Source of the DNA: Saccoglossus kowalevskii
Taxonomy: Eukaryota; Hemichordata; Enteropneusta; Harrimaniidae
Reading direction: 5' to 3'
Length of the DNA stretch: 23,231 nt
NCBI RefSeq assembly: GCF_000003605.2
Contig: NW_003119933.1
Location: 31,597-54,827, forward strand
Shown here: one piece after another, positions 10,217 through 21,600 of the stretch
Position numbering within the stretch: position 1 is the first letter of the stretch
Layout: every line of letters begins with the position of its first letter
Translations under genes and position numbers: made by a program
The notes under the pieces: generated by a model
What the model saw: only the letters and a program-made list of their open reading frames with translations
Told to the model about the DNA's origin: nothing
The model's database searches: none

Positions 10217-13200
10217 GTACAGTAATTTAATAGTGTCACCATTAAATATGAGCATTATCTAGATATTATGGGATACGCCATGTGTCACATTTGAAACAGA
10301 CAACATCCTAATGTTTATCCTAATGTTGTGTACTACGTGGTGATTTGCCACCTTATTCTTTTCCGTGTGAGAGTTTTATGCGTACTGTTTATTCAAACAA
10401 AAAATAAGCAAGTTTGTTTTTCAGTTGTATTATTATATGACAAATGGTTTGAACTAATAATTTACAATAATAACATTTACCTAGCTTTTATATATCTGTT
10501 TTTTTATTTCAGTCTCACGCCGATCACAATATAGCTGTGAGAGCTGGTAAGTTAAGTGATTTTTCAATTTTCTAAATCTTACGTTAATTAGAAAATGCAT
10601 CATTGGATTGTCAGGTAATTGTCAGTGTCATGTCCACAAGGCCAAATACCACATGTCCTAACATAATTTCATATTGCCATTAAAATACCCGTAAATGGTA
10701 ATACTGTTAGCATAATCACGAATTCTGCTGTAAAAAAGTGTGCTAAAAGAATGGTGCACTATTTTATAAGAAGAAAATTTATAAGAAGTATTTCTCTAGG
10801 ATTGCTCAAAGATACACTGAAGGTTGTCGCAAAAGTATATAAACATTTAACGTTCCAGATTCACTGAAAACATAACATTCACATATCATATACATTGTTT
10901 GAATAATATATAATGAACGCATATTTATGCCTGTCTAGTCAATCAGGGACTGTATCCTTTGAGAAACAAATTAGTATGTTACTGAGGTTCTTAGTGATTC
11001 CAATTTATTTATTATTTGCACCAAATGTTAAATTGGTGATAGACCAACATCTAATATCAAATAAAAAAAATATGAAAGCTGCTAGGTCCAATAAATATAA
11101 TATAGTTCTTGATAATTGTCAATGTAACCAGATATTTGGGCCTTTTTCAATATAATGTCTATTCGTGTCTCTTAGAAGCATGCGTACGTGCCAAGGAAAC
11201 GCGTGTACGTGCCATGGACATGCCAGGCTTGATTTATTATGCGGAAACAGCATGATTGCAACTATGTATGAGATTGCGAAACCAGTAGTCATCTTATACT
11301 GCCATGTTAAAAGGTTGTTAATAATGTTGCACATCGCCGCAGACGCAACATAATTAGTTGTTGCAAATATAATTGCTCAAAAACTGTAAGCGAATCATTA
11401 GTAGCATAAATATGAATGTTAACTCAATCTACAGATAATTTGTATAAACTACCGTACTTGTGCAATAACAAATGTACCATTGTATTAAAAATGATTACCT
11501 AATTACTGATTAACTATCGGTATGATTTTTTTTATTATATTATTTAATTTAGTGACCGAAGCTCCATCGCCTTGCAGTCTCCTAGAATGTGTTGATGCGA
11601 CAACATGTTTTGGAACTAGTTTTTGTATATGTCCTACGAACTATCATTGGTTGGTGGGTACTGAGCTGTGCATTGGTAAGTTACACAATAAAATACGTTA
11701 ACTAAATGATTTTGAAGTGGACAAATAGACCAAGGTGCTGAATGATCAGCATAGCACTGCCTGTTGCTGTACAGTATTGTCTGTTGTTTCATTTCGATAT
11801 AGGTCTCGTGCGACCAGTGATGGATTTAATAGTAAGATTGGAAGTTGTGAGACCACTTCGCGAATTTACAACATTGATGGGATATTCTGCTTATTGAAAC
11901 TAACCATAAATCATCGAAATTCTAATTTTGGGAAGCTTATACGTCAGTTAGCGCATTAACTCTTCTTGGTAACCGCAGTCACAACACTCTTCATAATATA
12001 CATACCTCTTATGCGCCGCTTTGTATTCGCTTTGGGACAGGATCTCTTCTGGAGCATAAATGACGGGTCTTATCTTCTCCGCTTTGTGTACCTGTGTTGG
12101 TATGAAGTTAAAATGACCTTCTATAGTCAGTGGAAGCTAACTCTGGTGGCGTACATGATCTTTCCGCAGGTGTTATTGCCACCTAAAACCAAGTTGGTTT
12201 TTCGTGCACAAAGATTAGAAATCTAGTGGTCCAATTACACTCCAGATAAGCTACGTAGCCAAGAGCTCTAATGAGTTTTGTGGGAATGACTTCATCCACG
12301 GAGGCATTGTCCCCCAAGCAGCTCACATTGTCTGCAATAGTATTTCTAGCGTAGCGTTGTGGGTTGCCTCTTACGAACACAATTCGTATGAGCCCCTGAT
12401 GGATGGATTTATCCAACAGATTGATCCATCAATTTCACTCATAACACTAGTCACATACGCCCGGAATAAGGCCCACTTCATGGACATAGACGCTGGGGGA
12501 GTGAACCCAACAAGAAGACTTATTGCTGTTGCTCTGACGCCACGAGAAGTAAGGGATTAGCCGCACACCTGATATCATAGAAACACGCATACTCGAATAA
12601 CAAGCGGAAAATGTCCCATGGTCTGGTGAGCAGTCTATTGCCCTGCGGAGAACGGCCATGCTATACCTGTAATTGCCATAAACTTGTTATATGTCATATC
12701 ACCTGGCGCACCTTACATATGTGAGGGATGATGATGATTTATGTGTCCTGAAGAATGTCATACTCAGCGCAGCATTTTGATTTGACCAGAAAGACCTTGT
12801 TTCCCACTAGTCCTGTTATTGTTAGTAGCGAAGTCAGTATGCTTACTGGACAACTGCTGATGGGGAGCTCTCTGTGAATTCAGTGTCGTTGAATTACAGA
12901 CTCCCCAGCAATTGACAACTAAGAAAGGATTTTCTTGCCGTCTGGCTGGCCATAATCTATTTCTATGACTACTGATGGCGATGATTCGATGATTAGTACA
13001 ATGGGTGACAAGCGGGTCCATTGGAACCATCATATCCTTTTGTTGTAGATATATTCGAGCCTAGAGCTGTTGGTCATCTTCATATTCTGTTCTGTGGACC
13101 ATTGATCAATCTACAGATAGTGTCATTGTTCAACTGACAATAGTAGCCAGAGAGCCAACCATTTCCCTAGAGGGCTCATGGGTTGAGGCATCAGTCCAGT

Positions 13201-15742
13201 ACTAGATTCATTTCATGAGCCTTTTATGTACTGCTAAAATCAGTTGCACTCAAGCATTTGACCTGCAAGACAGTTTTTTCTTGTTAACCCTGGTTTTTGG
13301 TCTTTGGTTTGGCTCGATTTCTTGACTAAAAATCAAAACGCAGGATTTGACTTGTCTCCAATTTGTATTCCCCCTCTCACACAAGTTGCGGATACCAAGA
13401 TGATTTGTCTAGTTAGAGCCCTGGTAATATTCATATGATATCTTAGACCAAAATATACATATTGGTCGTCTGTCATGTGTCGCTGAAACAACATACAGCC
13501 ACATTCCCTACAACCATTAGCCATTGGGTAAAGTACACGATTACCAAAGCATACAAGTCTCCCCGACCCTCACATGTACCAGGTCAAGGGCCACCCGGTC
13601 ACTTGCAAGCGAGTCTGTGGATGGTCCACACGAGAAATACATAGCATGGATAAATGCAAAACCAGCTTTGGCTGCCACCTTTTAGGCGAGCAGTATGGTT
13701 ATCCCGATAATAAATTTAATTTCAGCATTTCTCAACCTCAGTTTACAGTTGTTGCAGTCCCCGGTAGAAGCATACTTTAGAACTCTGCCCATTGGATTTT
13801 CATTCAATAACTAGATATTGAATGACAGTATGATTGAACAAGTAAAATACACACATTCCGAGGGTAATTTTAAATTGCACTTAGTAATATCATACTAACT
13901 GCCTCCCATCACTTCAATCATTTGCAGATTCCATGGTTGCCAATTTAAGTTTAATATTGCCCACTTGGGGGAAGCTGGCACCAATAGCCTACTGTTGGCT
14001 CGAATTATCTTGGGCGATTTGCTCCCATTCTAACAGGTACTCGATCGGCATAAATAGTATTTTTCATGGCGGAAATCACTATTCATTCAGAGAATTTGGA
14101 TTATGTAGTCCTAGTCGCGCCATAAATGTTACAAAAATTCACATCTTTCGTTATCAACAATAACACAGTTCTAATACTATTTATGATGATGTGTTTAAAC
14201 TATCACCATCACTATTATCAAGTAGCTCCGCAACTTAAAACAGGGGGCGCTCTAGCACCAGCCTGCTGTTTCAAATACGTCTAAACGAGACGTAGGAATG
14301 AGATTCGCCATTTAAATTTAAATTTAAAATTTAACTTTCGGAATTCTTGTGAAGTTTATGTATTGGAAATATATTTTTAATACATACTTGTCGCGAGTTA
14401 ATAATTAGATGACATTACCCACATGTGTCTGCGAACTGTGTATAGTTACTGTATTTTGACACGTTTAACGCGATTATTTTAACATATGTTTCTCGGCGTT
14501 TGATTAGTTAACGATTGGCCCTGGAGGAAGCTCGACCCGATTTGAAAATTATAGTACTAGTAATAAGTTTTGTTGTATATGTTGCGTTTTATGTTGCCTA
14601 TTCTAAAGCAACATATAAAGACATTGTATATTCATGTACTAACATCCTCTCCCATAGATATCGACGAATGCGTGGAGGACCCAACTGCTTGTGTTAATGC
14701 TCACACATGTGTCAACACTGGTGGTTCCTTTGAATGTGGTTGCAACGAAGGATGGACACTTTCCCCAGAACAGATATGCGAAGGTAGCGTCTTTCTGTTG
14801 TGCTTGTTAGCTTGTTCAATATACAATATTTAATAACGCTTTTAACATGCATAAACTGATAGTCAATTATGCTTCCATGTTTCGACGATATGCATACTTA
14901 TGCAAATGAATATAAATGTGAGTGCCCTAATGTACAAACACGTATTATTTGTTTAGATATGTATTTCTTGTCTTTTAATATACACTTATTTCAACTAAAT
15001 AAATCCTGTTTCTTTTTAGACATTGACGAATGTGTTACTCCAGCAAACAATTGTCAACACACATGTAACAACACCATTGGTAGTTTTGAATGTCTGTGTG
15101 ATACTGGATATGAATTACTACCTGACGGATTTTCATGTTCACGTAAGTTGCAACATACTGTCCCCTCCAGTGTTGGTTTTCCGTGGTGCATGCTGCGTCA
15201 TGTTACATACGTCAGTGGTTTACCAAGTAATATATAGTAACATATCTTGTACACAAGATATTCGTGTATAATCGATTGACATGCACTGGCGTGAATTGTA
15301 AAAAAATGAAATTCGAGCATTATTAATATAATGTTCGATATTATGGAAGATAAATTAAACGATCTGCAAAAGTACGACTGGCTGTATTTGAATAATGATT
15401 TGTACACGATTCGTAGCACACCTATTCAATGTAAATATAAACGTATCAATGTCTTTCTTTTCAGAAAACGAAGTATCATGGGTGAAAGTCACGCTCTGTC
15501 AAATGTATTCAGTACGTACCGTAGCAGACGTGACTCTTGGTGACGCGGAACAGGGTTGCCTTGATGATGGATTTGCACTTCTAAGCATACAGAGCGCAAG
15601 AACCGGCGAATATCTCGACACCTTCCTTCAACAAACTGCTTCTGATCTGAGTTCCTATTGGACCACAGCGCAGTGTCCAGGCGATCCCAATGGCGGAGAT
15701 GCCCCGAACACCAAAAAAGACGGATACATATGTAAAGTGTAG
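10157..15742 (+). CDS. Secreted EGF / calcium-binding EGF / C-type-lectin-like protein (paralogue A)
   Basis: I assembled six exons: 10157-10216, 10513-10546, 11553-11675, 14658-14783, 15020-15142 and 15465-15742. They join in frame into 247 residues with stop TAG at 15740-15742. The protein has a signal peptide (about 1-17), a short linker, an EGF-like domain (39-71), two calcium-binding EGF domains (73-113 and 115-154) and a C-terminal four-cysteine domain (156-247). That last domain resembles a short C-type lectin fold (Cys 167, 187, 226, 245; core GFALLSIQS and a Trp near 221). It should be an extracellular protein, with Ca2+ held by the DIDEC motifs. The usual sugar-binding QPD/EPN and WND motifs are absent, so carbohydrate binding is doubtful. 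Every intron between domain exons is phase 1. A tandem paralogue follows at 18625. I do not recognise a named orthologue. Confidence 0.85.
10513..10546 (+). CDS. Paralogue A exon 2: short linker
   Basis: The acceptor TTTATTTCAG ends at 10512. The 34-base exon encodes SHADHNIAVRA and exits in phase 1 at donor GTAAGT. The paralogue has a matching exon reading FHADQHVAV, which supports this being real. Confidence 0.78.
10547..11552 (+). other. Paralogue A intron 2
   Basis: This is a 1.0-kb intron of similar length to its counterpart in the paralogue (18895-19915). I see no exon in it. A short imperfect direct repeat, GTACGTGCCA near 11190 and 11207, lies within a locally GC-richer patch at about 11180-11235. 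Confidence 0.7.
11553..11675 (+). CDS. Paralogue A exon 3: EGF-like domain
   Basis: This is a phase-1/phase-1 exon between acceptor TTTAATTTAG and donor GTAAGT. It holds six cysteines with spacing C-x4-C-x5-C-x5-C-x-C-x12-C, an EGF-type pattern without a calcium-binding DxDE start. It is about 89% identical in nucleotides to the exon at 19916-20038 (14 differences in 123 by hand count). Confidence 0.9.
11960..13790. other. GC-richer block, possible decayed transposon or pseudogene
   Basis: This part of the intron is visibly richer in G+C than the rest of the window and has longer broken open frames on both strands. On the minus strand, 12105 down to 11958 reads about 50 codons without a stop (FIPTQVHKAEKIRPVIY and onward). 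About 55 stop-free codons lie at 12550-12370 and a further frame at 12416-12183, all separated by stops or frame changes. I recognise no protein family in any frame and found no terminal repeats. It could equally be unconstrained DNA of different origin. Confidence 0.3.
14241..14251 (+). promoter_or_regulatory. CTCF-core-like motif
   Basis: CAGGGGGCGCT equals the core of the bilaterian CTCF consensus, although the 5' CCAC part is missing. It stands out in AT-rich intronic DNA. No binding can be inferred from one motif. Confidence 0.25.
14310..14336. repeat. (ATTTAA)n-like tract
   Basis: Short low-complexity tract ATTTAAATTTAAATTTAAAA, self-complementary. Confidence 0.6.
14658..14783 (+). CDS. 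Paralogue A exon 4: calcium-binding EGF domain 1
   Basis: The exon begins with the split codon of DIDEC and contains six cysteines, with CVNTGGSFECGC matching the Asp/Asn hydroxylation consensus CxNx4[FY]xCxC. This is the classic calcium-binding EGF signature. It is about 91% identical in nucleotides to 21076-21201 (11 differences in 126 by hand count). Confidence 0.93.
15020..15142 (+). CDS. Paralogue A exon 5: calcium-binding EGF domain 2
   Basis: DIDECV opens the exon and CNNTIGSFECLC again fits the calcium-binding and hydroxylation consensus; CDTGYELLPDG is a typical EGF C-loop. It is a phase-1/phase-1 cassette between acceptor CTTTTTAG and donor GTAAGT. No equivalent is found in the downstream paralogue. 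Confidence 0.93.
15465..15742 (+). CDS. Paralogue A exon 6: C-type-lectin-like C-terminal domain
   Basis: The acceptor CTTTTCAG ends at 15464. The exon encodes 92 residues ending DGYICKV and a stop. The pattern is C, 19 residues, C, a GFALLSI strand, an amphipathic helix (EYLDTFLQQ), YW, C, 18 residues, C. This follows the first half and the closing cysteines of C-type lectin domains, but it is 25-40 residues shorter and lacks WIGL and WND. Assignment to the fold is an inference. Confidence 0.75.
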
Positions 15743-15790
15743 CATTCTTTCTTGTCAGTGATGATGTTTTGTTCAAGAATAGTATGATTA

Positions 15791-15796
15791 AATAAA
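15791..15796 (+). terminator. Poly(A) signal of paralogue A
   Basis: AATAAA lies 49 bases after the stop codon at 15742; a second AATAAA occurs near 16035. The first would give a very short 3' UTR, much like the paralogue. Confidence 0.5.
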
Positions 15797-15799
15797 ATA

Positions 15800-18350
15800 A
15801 TTTAACACATCGGGTCATAATATAAAGTAAGAAGTGATAAAAGTGCACATCTTATCTAAACATGCAAATGAGCGCCGAGATCTCACTGAGAGCGAGATAT
15901 TTGTTTTCTGCTGCTTAGATATAATTCCATTCTCTGCTCAGGCTGTTGAACGCATTCGTTGTTGCATTGATCTATGTAACCATGGTGCGTGAGACAGTGA
16001 ACGCTAAATAACATTGTGCATTCCTTTCAATGAATAAATAATAAGCCCCATTCAAAACAACTTGAATTGTCTGTATTTTCTGTTTTAAAGTTATAAAATA
16101 TATAACGTCCAGGTTCTGACAAATAACGGTAGAAGCGCCCAACTTTGATGTGACTGGTTATATTATGGGGGAAATGGCACTAATTTATAATAAATGTCTG
16201 CGTTACTAGCACTCATATCGATTGGACATCGGTTGTGTTCGCGTGAGTCGAGTCTAAAACGTCGTTCACCATTTACTTTTTCATCACGGCGTAATGACGT
16301 AATCTGTGCTTTTTCACATACCACTAACAACCAGACCAATGTACTGTATGGTACAATAATTCTTGTTATACAAAATATTGAATTCACTACTTTGCGAGAT
16401 TATCAGCGAACTTAATTATACACATTGCTACATGAATATAATGTACGGTATCATCTTTGGAAGTGATTGGGATTTGTATTAAGAATGTGATCGACTTGTC
16501 AACAAAAACGAAACTCACACATTAAAATATATAAATATAACTAAAACATAGATTTGCGGAGTCAACCGTGCTGATCTAAAAACTCGCCGTTAATGACACG
16601 CGTATTTGATGTCGACGATCGTGTGCAATGTGCGCTTGTATATATTGGGATCCCCCTTGCTCAATTAAACTGAATAGATTCACTCATGAACTGCAGCTAG
16701 AATTTGTATGTGGTTCCACCTCTGTTGCTCGTGCTCATTAGAAATATGTCATATCACTGTTTTTGTAGCCGATAAACCGTGTGCTTAGCTCTCGTGTGTG
16801 TGTGTTACGATACCGACTCAAATGTAGAAATTTATACCCGTGTTATCATCGTATATAGTGTAACCTTATGCAATATGAACGAGACAAATTCGTGTTTATT
16901 ACAAACTAACATCAGTTTATGCAATAACATTTACAGAAAACATTAGCAGTTTCTATCGAAAATGAAATTGTCTATTAGTATGGCTTTGTGGACAATGTAG
17001 ATGTAGACAAATCTGCAACTCACTTCTTCGGCAGCCTCTGGTTAACTTCGGTGGTAATATACTTATGACTGAAACGTAATTGCTCGTTATTGGCTTTGAC
17101 CTCTGAACTATTCTGTCATTTAACAATGTCTTCCTTACTGACCGCTACTGAACAAGACGTTGGTTCTGCCTTTCAGTCCGACAACTAACTACTTCACGAT
17201 TACTTGTACTGACTGTTACGACTTTCTTACAGCGGTAGATTACTGTGTAACAGGACTAATTCAACTGTTGTTGGCCGACTAACTGACTGACTGACTGAGA
17301 CCGAAGTTTCGGGAAAAAACACGACATCATCTTCCCATGTTCAGACGGACGTCGTGTAATGTTTCAGTATGTTCTTTGTGTATCTTTACAACAGTTTGGC
17401 CAAATGCAAAGAAACTTTATACATAATTATTTGTTTGTTGCAGACGATGCGACCGCGTACTGTCTGAGTGCATACTTTTCTGTATCCTTCACATAACCTT
17501 ATTATTATACATCTTTTCCTCCCACGAATGCATCACGGGAATACCGAAATACAAAAAGTTTAGAACAGATTGACTTTTTGTATGGCGTCCGGCTGCCATG
17601 TTTTGTTTTTATTATTAGAGGACGCCTATGCGCGTAATCGTCCATATTTGGAATTTATGGCGTTACGGTCACAGATGTATAATAATATTAATTAACTTGT
17701 TTTCGGCTTCATTTTGTTTTCTAAGCACTTTCATCATCTCAATATGCGCTCGCTACGTATGTTTTTCCTTACACTCTTTGCATACACTTAATGCAATTTC
17801 TCGGTTACGATGCGTACAACTCAATTTACACATCTTTTTTTAAAGCTTGTTTTTAATCGAAAAGAATCTAGTGTCACTGAAAGCAACTACTCAAAATATA
17901 ATTTTCTTACATACTTGGTTCTCTTGTTTAGAGTTTGTAATTATGGTTATTGTTCGACGTTTTCTCATTCCCCGATTCACGTATTCATTGACATATTTTT
18001 TCATGCATTTTGTAAAGGAGTGGCAACACCTGACATATGTCATGATATTATTTTGAACAAAAGTTATAACACTCGCAATCAACGTCACAATGTATCATAG
18101 ATTACAGAGACACAGGGATGTTGCAAACCATATACATTCAGCGACGAATTACCCAATAGAATTTTGATTTAATGGTGAAAGTAAATGACAGTCGTAAAGG
18201 ACATGTTCAGCATGAATGGTGTGTGAAAATTGACTTCCCTATGCTCAAATTACCTCTACACAAAGACCCTAAAAGAACCATATGGCCTGGGAAAGGTTGA
18301 CTGTGTTTAATACAATTACTTTCAGCTTGTTTCAGTAAGTAATTGATACA
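15800..18350. other. Intergenic region between the two EGF genes
   Basis: About 2.5 kb lies between the first poly(A) signal and the second gene's candidate promoter. No open frame resembles a known family. It contains a short ACTG tetranucleotide tract and one octamer ATGCAAAT at 15862-15869. Nothing else is supportable. Confidence 0.6.
17278..17298. repeat. (ACTG)n microsatellite
   Basis: About five imperfect tetranucleotide copies in intergenic DNA. Confidence 0.8.
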
Positions 18351-18356
18351 AGTACT

Positions 18357-18364
18357 TATATAAG
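18357..18364 (+). promoter_or_regulatory. Candidate TATA box of paralogue B
   Basis: TATATAAG sits in the 12-base palindrome ACTTATATAAGT and lies about 260 bases upstream of the ATG at 18625, leaving room for a 5' UTR of roughly 235 bases. It is plausible but untested. Confidence 0.35.
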
Positions 18365-18624
18365 TAGTAGCTTATATTAAGTGCAAGGGTCTTCTGAGCT
18401 CAATGTCGTCAATTCATTAATACCCTGCTGTATTGCGTCTGTTTATTCGTGCGAGGTTTTGATACATTCTTTTAGTTTTAGTGATATATGTGATCTTTAT
18501 TCATCGCACTTTGCGTTGCCCCCTAATTCTACCAAGATTATATATTTCACGACCATTCTAAGTACGGATTGCTCATACATTGATACATTGGTATTAGCTT
18601 TACCGAACCATGCGAATACCCACC

Positions 18625-18696
18625 ATGGAAGTCCGGGTATCAGTGTTGTGCCTCGGTCTCATTCTACATCTAAATCCACTGCAATGTACATCAAAG
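18625..18696 (+). CDS. Paralogue B exon 1: signal peptide
   Basis: CACCATGG gives a near-ideal start context at 18625. The 24-codon exon reads MEVRVSVLCLGLILHL and on to LQCTSK, a convincing secretory signal. It ends in phase 0 at AAAG/GTAATG, which matches the phase-0 start of exon 2 at 18849. A longer open frame overlapping in another phase (18381-18755) has no such support and is best ignored. Confidence 0.75.
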
Positions 18697-21600
18697 GTAA
18701 TGTAAACTTCCTGATCATGTCGAGGCAATCACGAAGGTTACTATGCCAACAATAAGAACACCTATGCCCACCCTGTGCGATATTACAAAACAAAGTGATA
18801 TTTGTTAGGGATTTAGTTAGATTCACATATTTGTTATGTTTTCTTCAGTTTCACGCAGACCAACACGTGGCTGTCAAACAGGAGCAGATGGGAGGTAAGT
18901 ATCTAGAGTAATTTACATTTATATATTAAATATGATATATTTTATTACCATAAACATTGATAAATAAGCATTTCTGTAATAGCCTGTGCCTTATTTATGT
19001 TATGTTATAACAGTTTACAAATGCCTAAGTGAACATAAAATCAAACAAATTTGCAGAATGGAGGAAAATAGTAAAATAATGACCAGTCTATGTACTTGAA
19101 AACGTGAATAGAAAGCCTCATCCCTTGCCATAACACATAAAGTGTCATTAAGCGATTTGTGTATATAGTTTCTGTGTTCAGACGGGTCTGTTCTGCTCGA
19201 ACCAGCCTTGTTTGAAGAGTAATTTTATTTCGTGAACAATGCCTACTTTATAGCGTAACGACGAATATTTATTTCCTCCGTTTTGTAAACTATAGTGCAA
19301 TGACCTTGGCTGAATCATAAATCTATTCTATTCAAATGGTCGTATACATAAATAATAAAGAATGGTTTTATCAACAGAAAGTACGAATAGTAATATTACA
19401 GTAACTACGTTTGTACGGAATAAAAGAATACAATGTTCACATTCGAGTCACGCGTAAACACAGGACAACAGTAGAAAATTGATTCTCGTCTCGAGACGAG
19501 TATTGGTTCCGAAAAACAAACAAACAGACGCTGTTGACAGAGGTAGGAATTTTCAAATAGATGACGCGTTATTTGGGCAGATTTTCGGCTCTAGCCAGGC
19601 TGCCCGTTTGAACACAGTAACTTCTTCCTTACAATGGCATTTAGTAACATTGTCATTTATGTTAGACGAAAATTTCGGTTGTGATATAACATAACAATTG
19701 CTGATGCGATCAATTCAAATTAAAATACTAGGAAACACCAAAACGTTCTGAATCAGGAGTCATTTTGGAATATGCAATGACATAGGCTGGGGATTTTTTT
19801 CTATAGCTAAGACTGGTTTGAAATGTTTATATTATGTTTGCTGTTATTTAGGTATTTTTTGTATACTGAAAGCATCAAATTGTAACGTCATTACACTTGT
19901 CTTTGTTTTCGTTAGCAACTGAAGCTCCATCACAGTGCAGTCTTCTAGAGTGTGTTGATGCGACATTATGTTTTGGAACTGATTTTTGTATATGTCCTAC
20001 GAACTATCAGTGGTTGGTGGGTACGGAGCTGTGCATTGGTAAGTTACACATTATTTGTATAGTAATAATTTTTTTTGGGGGGAGGCCAAGGGTTATTTTC
20101 GTTCAACGTAATTGCAATATTTTTTTGTTCGTACAACGTAAAATGAATTCTGTAATCACAGGCTAGACGTACAACCTAATCAATCAAATATTTTTTTCGT
20201 ACAGCGTAAAAATGTGTAATTTTTCTCGGTACGTACAAGAATTTACATCCAAATAAAAAAAGTCGTAAAGAATAATCCTGGGAAATTAAATTTTCGAAAC
20301 TGTAAAACGACTAGATGACACAATTCACGGCAAAATGCAATTATCACTGTAAACTGTAAAAACGTCTTTTTTTCCTTGTAAATTGTAAAAAGCCCTTTTT
20401 ATTTCCCGTAAAACAGTACCAACTACCCCCTTGTCCCTCCCCTCATTTTGAAGTGGACAAATAGATTTGTGTATATATGGTCATATGAATGTAATAAGTG
20501 GGAACAGAAATATACATTGCCACTTCAGTTATTTTTTGTCTCTGACAAATAGCACAAATAAGAAATAATATGATTATCGTTAAAAAATCATCTTGCTTGC
20601 TTGCTTTGTATGCGCTATTAATTCTAAGCAGTGACGTAATTCGTGTAAGATTGTGTGCGCGCGCACCATGTTCCATTCATCCACCAAGTCACGTAATATG
20701 CAAATTTAAATTAACAAATAGCAACACACACCTCGCAAGGGACAAAAAACTTTTTTTCGCGATCACTTTTTCATTTTGTAATAACCGCGTTTCGTATAAT
20801 AAAACTTGTAAGCAAGCCTAGTTAAATTATTAAATGGACTAAAAAAATAATCAATCAGTGTGACATTGGCCCTATTTTCAGTATTTCTTTTATTTTGTTA
20901 AATACTATAATTAAACATTACATATTTTGATAAGGATGAGTAGATAATGGCGATTTACAGAATCAACTACATTGTATTGATAATCTAAACACGTTCTAAG
21001 AGTAGCTGTTGAACAGTCGTCTGCTGTTCTTATCTGATGTCCATGATCATTATATTAATTGATTCCGTACCATAGATATCGACGAATGCGTAGAGGACCC
21101 AACTGCTTGTGTTAATGCTCACACATGTGTCAACCTTGGTGGTTCATATGAATGTGGTTGCAACGAAGGATGGATACTTACCCTAGAAAACACATGCGAA
21201 GGTACCATTAACATTCTATTTTTGCTCGTTTAAAAACCTATAACAGCAAGAAATAGATAAATCCAAATTCTTTCATTATTAAAATCTTCCAGTCACACCT
21301 ATTGGACTGGAATGCGAAGTGAAGGGAAAGTGAAATCTACAAGTGTTTTTGTATATCTTGAGAACAATTATTGTAGAGTTTTTCAAATGTTTTTCTCCGC
21401 GTCGTGATACCATCTACCCTTACGTCACCAAACCTGTTTAAGTAACATCACTCGCATGTTTCAAATGAAAAAATTAATGTTCGTGTCATTCAACCAAGAA
21501 CATGTACACATACACCAACAATTGTGTAACTCATAATTGTAACTCAAATCGTCACTGGTCATATCGACACTACGAACCTAGTATACAACATCATTTAACC

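Larger units (their letters stand above)
11676..14657 (+). other. Paralogue A intron 3, expanded relative to the paralogue
   Basis: The intron is 2982 bp against 1037 bp for the counterpart at 20039-21075. Both introns start GTAAGTTACACA, and an identical 21-bp block is shared at 11709-11729 and 20445-20465, so they are homologous. Much of the extra length is the GC-richer block at about 11960-13790. Confidence 0.75.

Noticed and set aside
14900-14907. Octamer ATGCAAAT (also at 15862 and elsewhere)
   Set aside because: It recurs in several unrelated AT-rich places, as expected by chance; there is no positional logic.
15489-15848. Minus-strand 119-codon open frame
   Set aside because: It is antisense to the last exon of paralogue A; the sense frame has paralogue support.
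18381-18755. 124-codon + strand open frame upstream of paralogue B
   Set aside because: It has no ATG start, no recognisable domain, and overlaps the well-supported signal-peptide exon in another frame; its end cannot be spliced in phase to the exon at 18849.
19440-19450. GATTCGAGTC-like word as a tRNA B box
   Set aside because: No A box and no cloverleaf arms are found around it; no tRNA is present.
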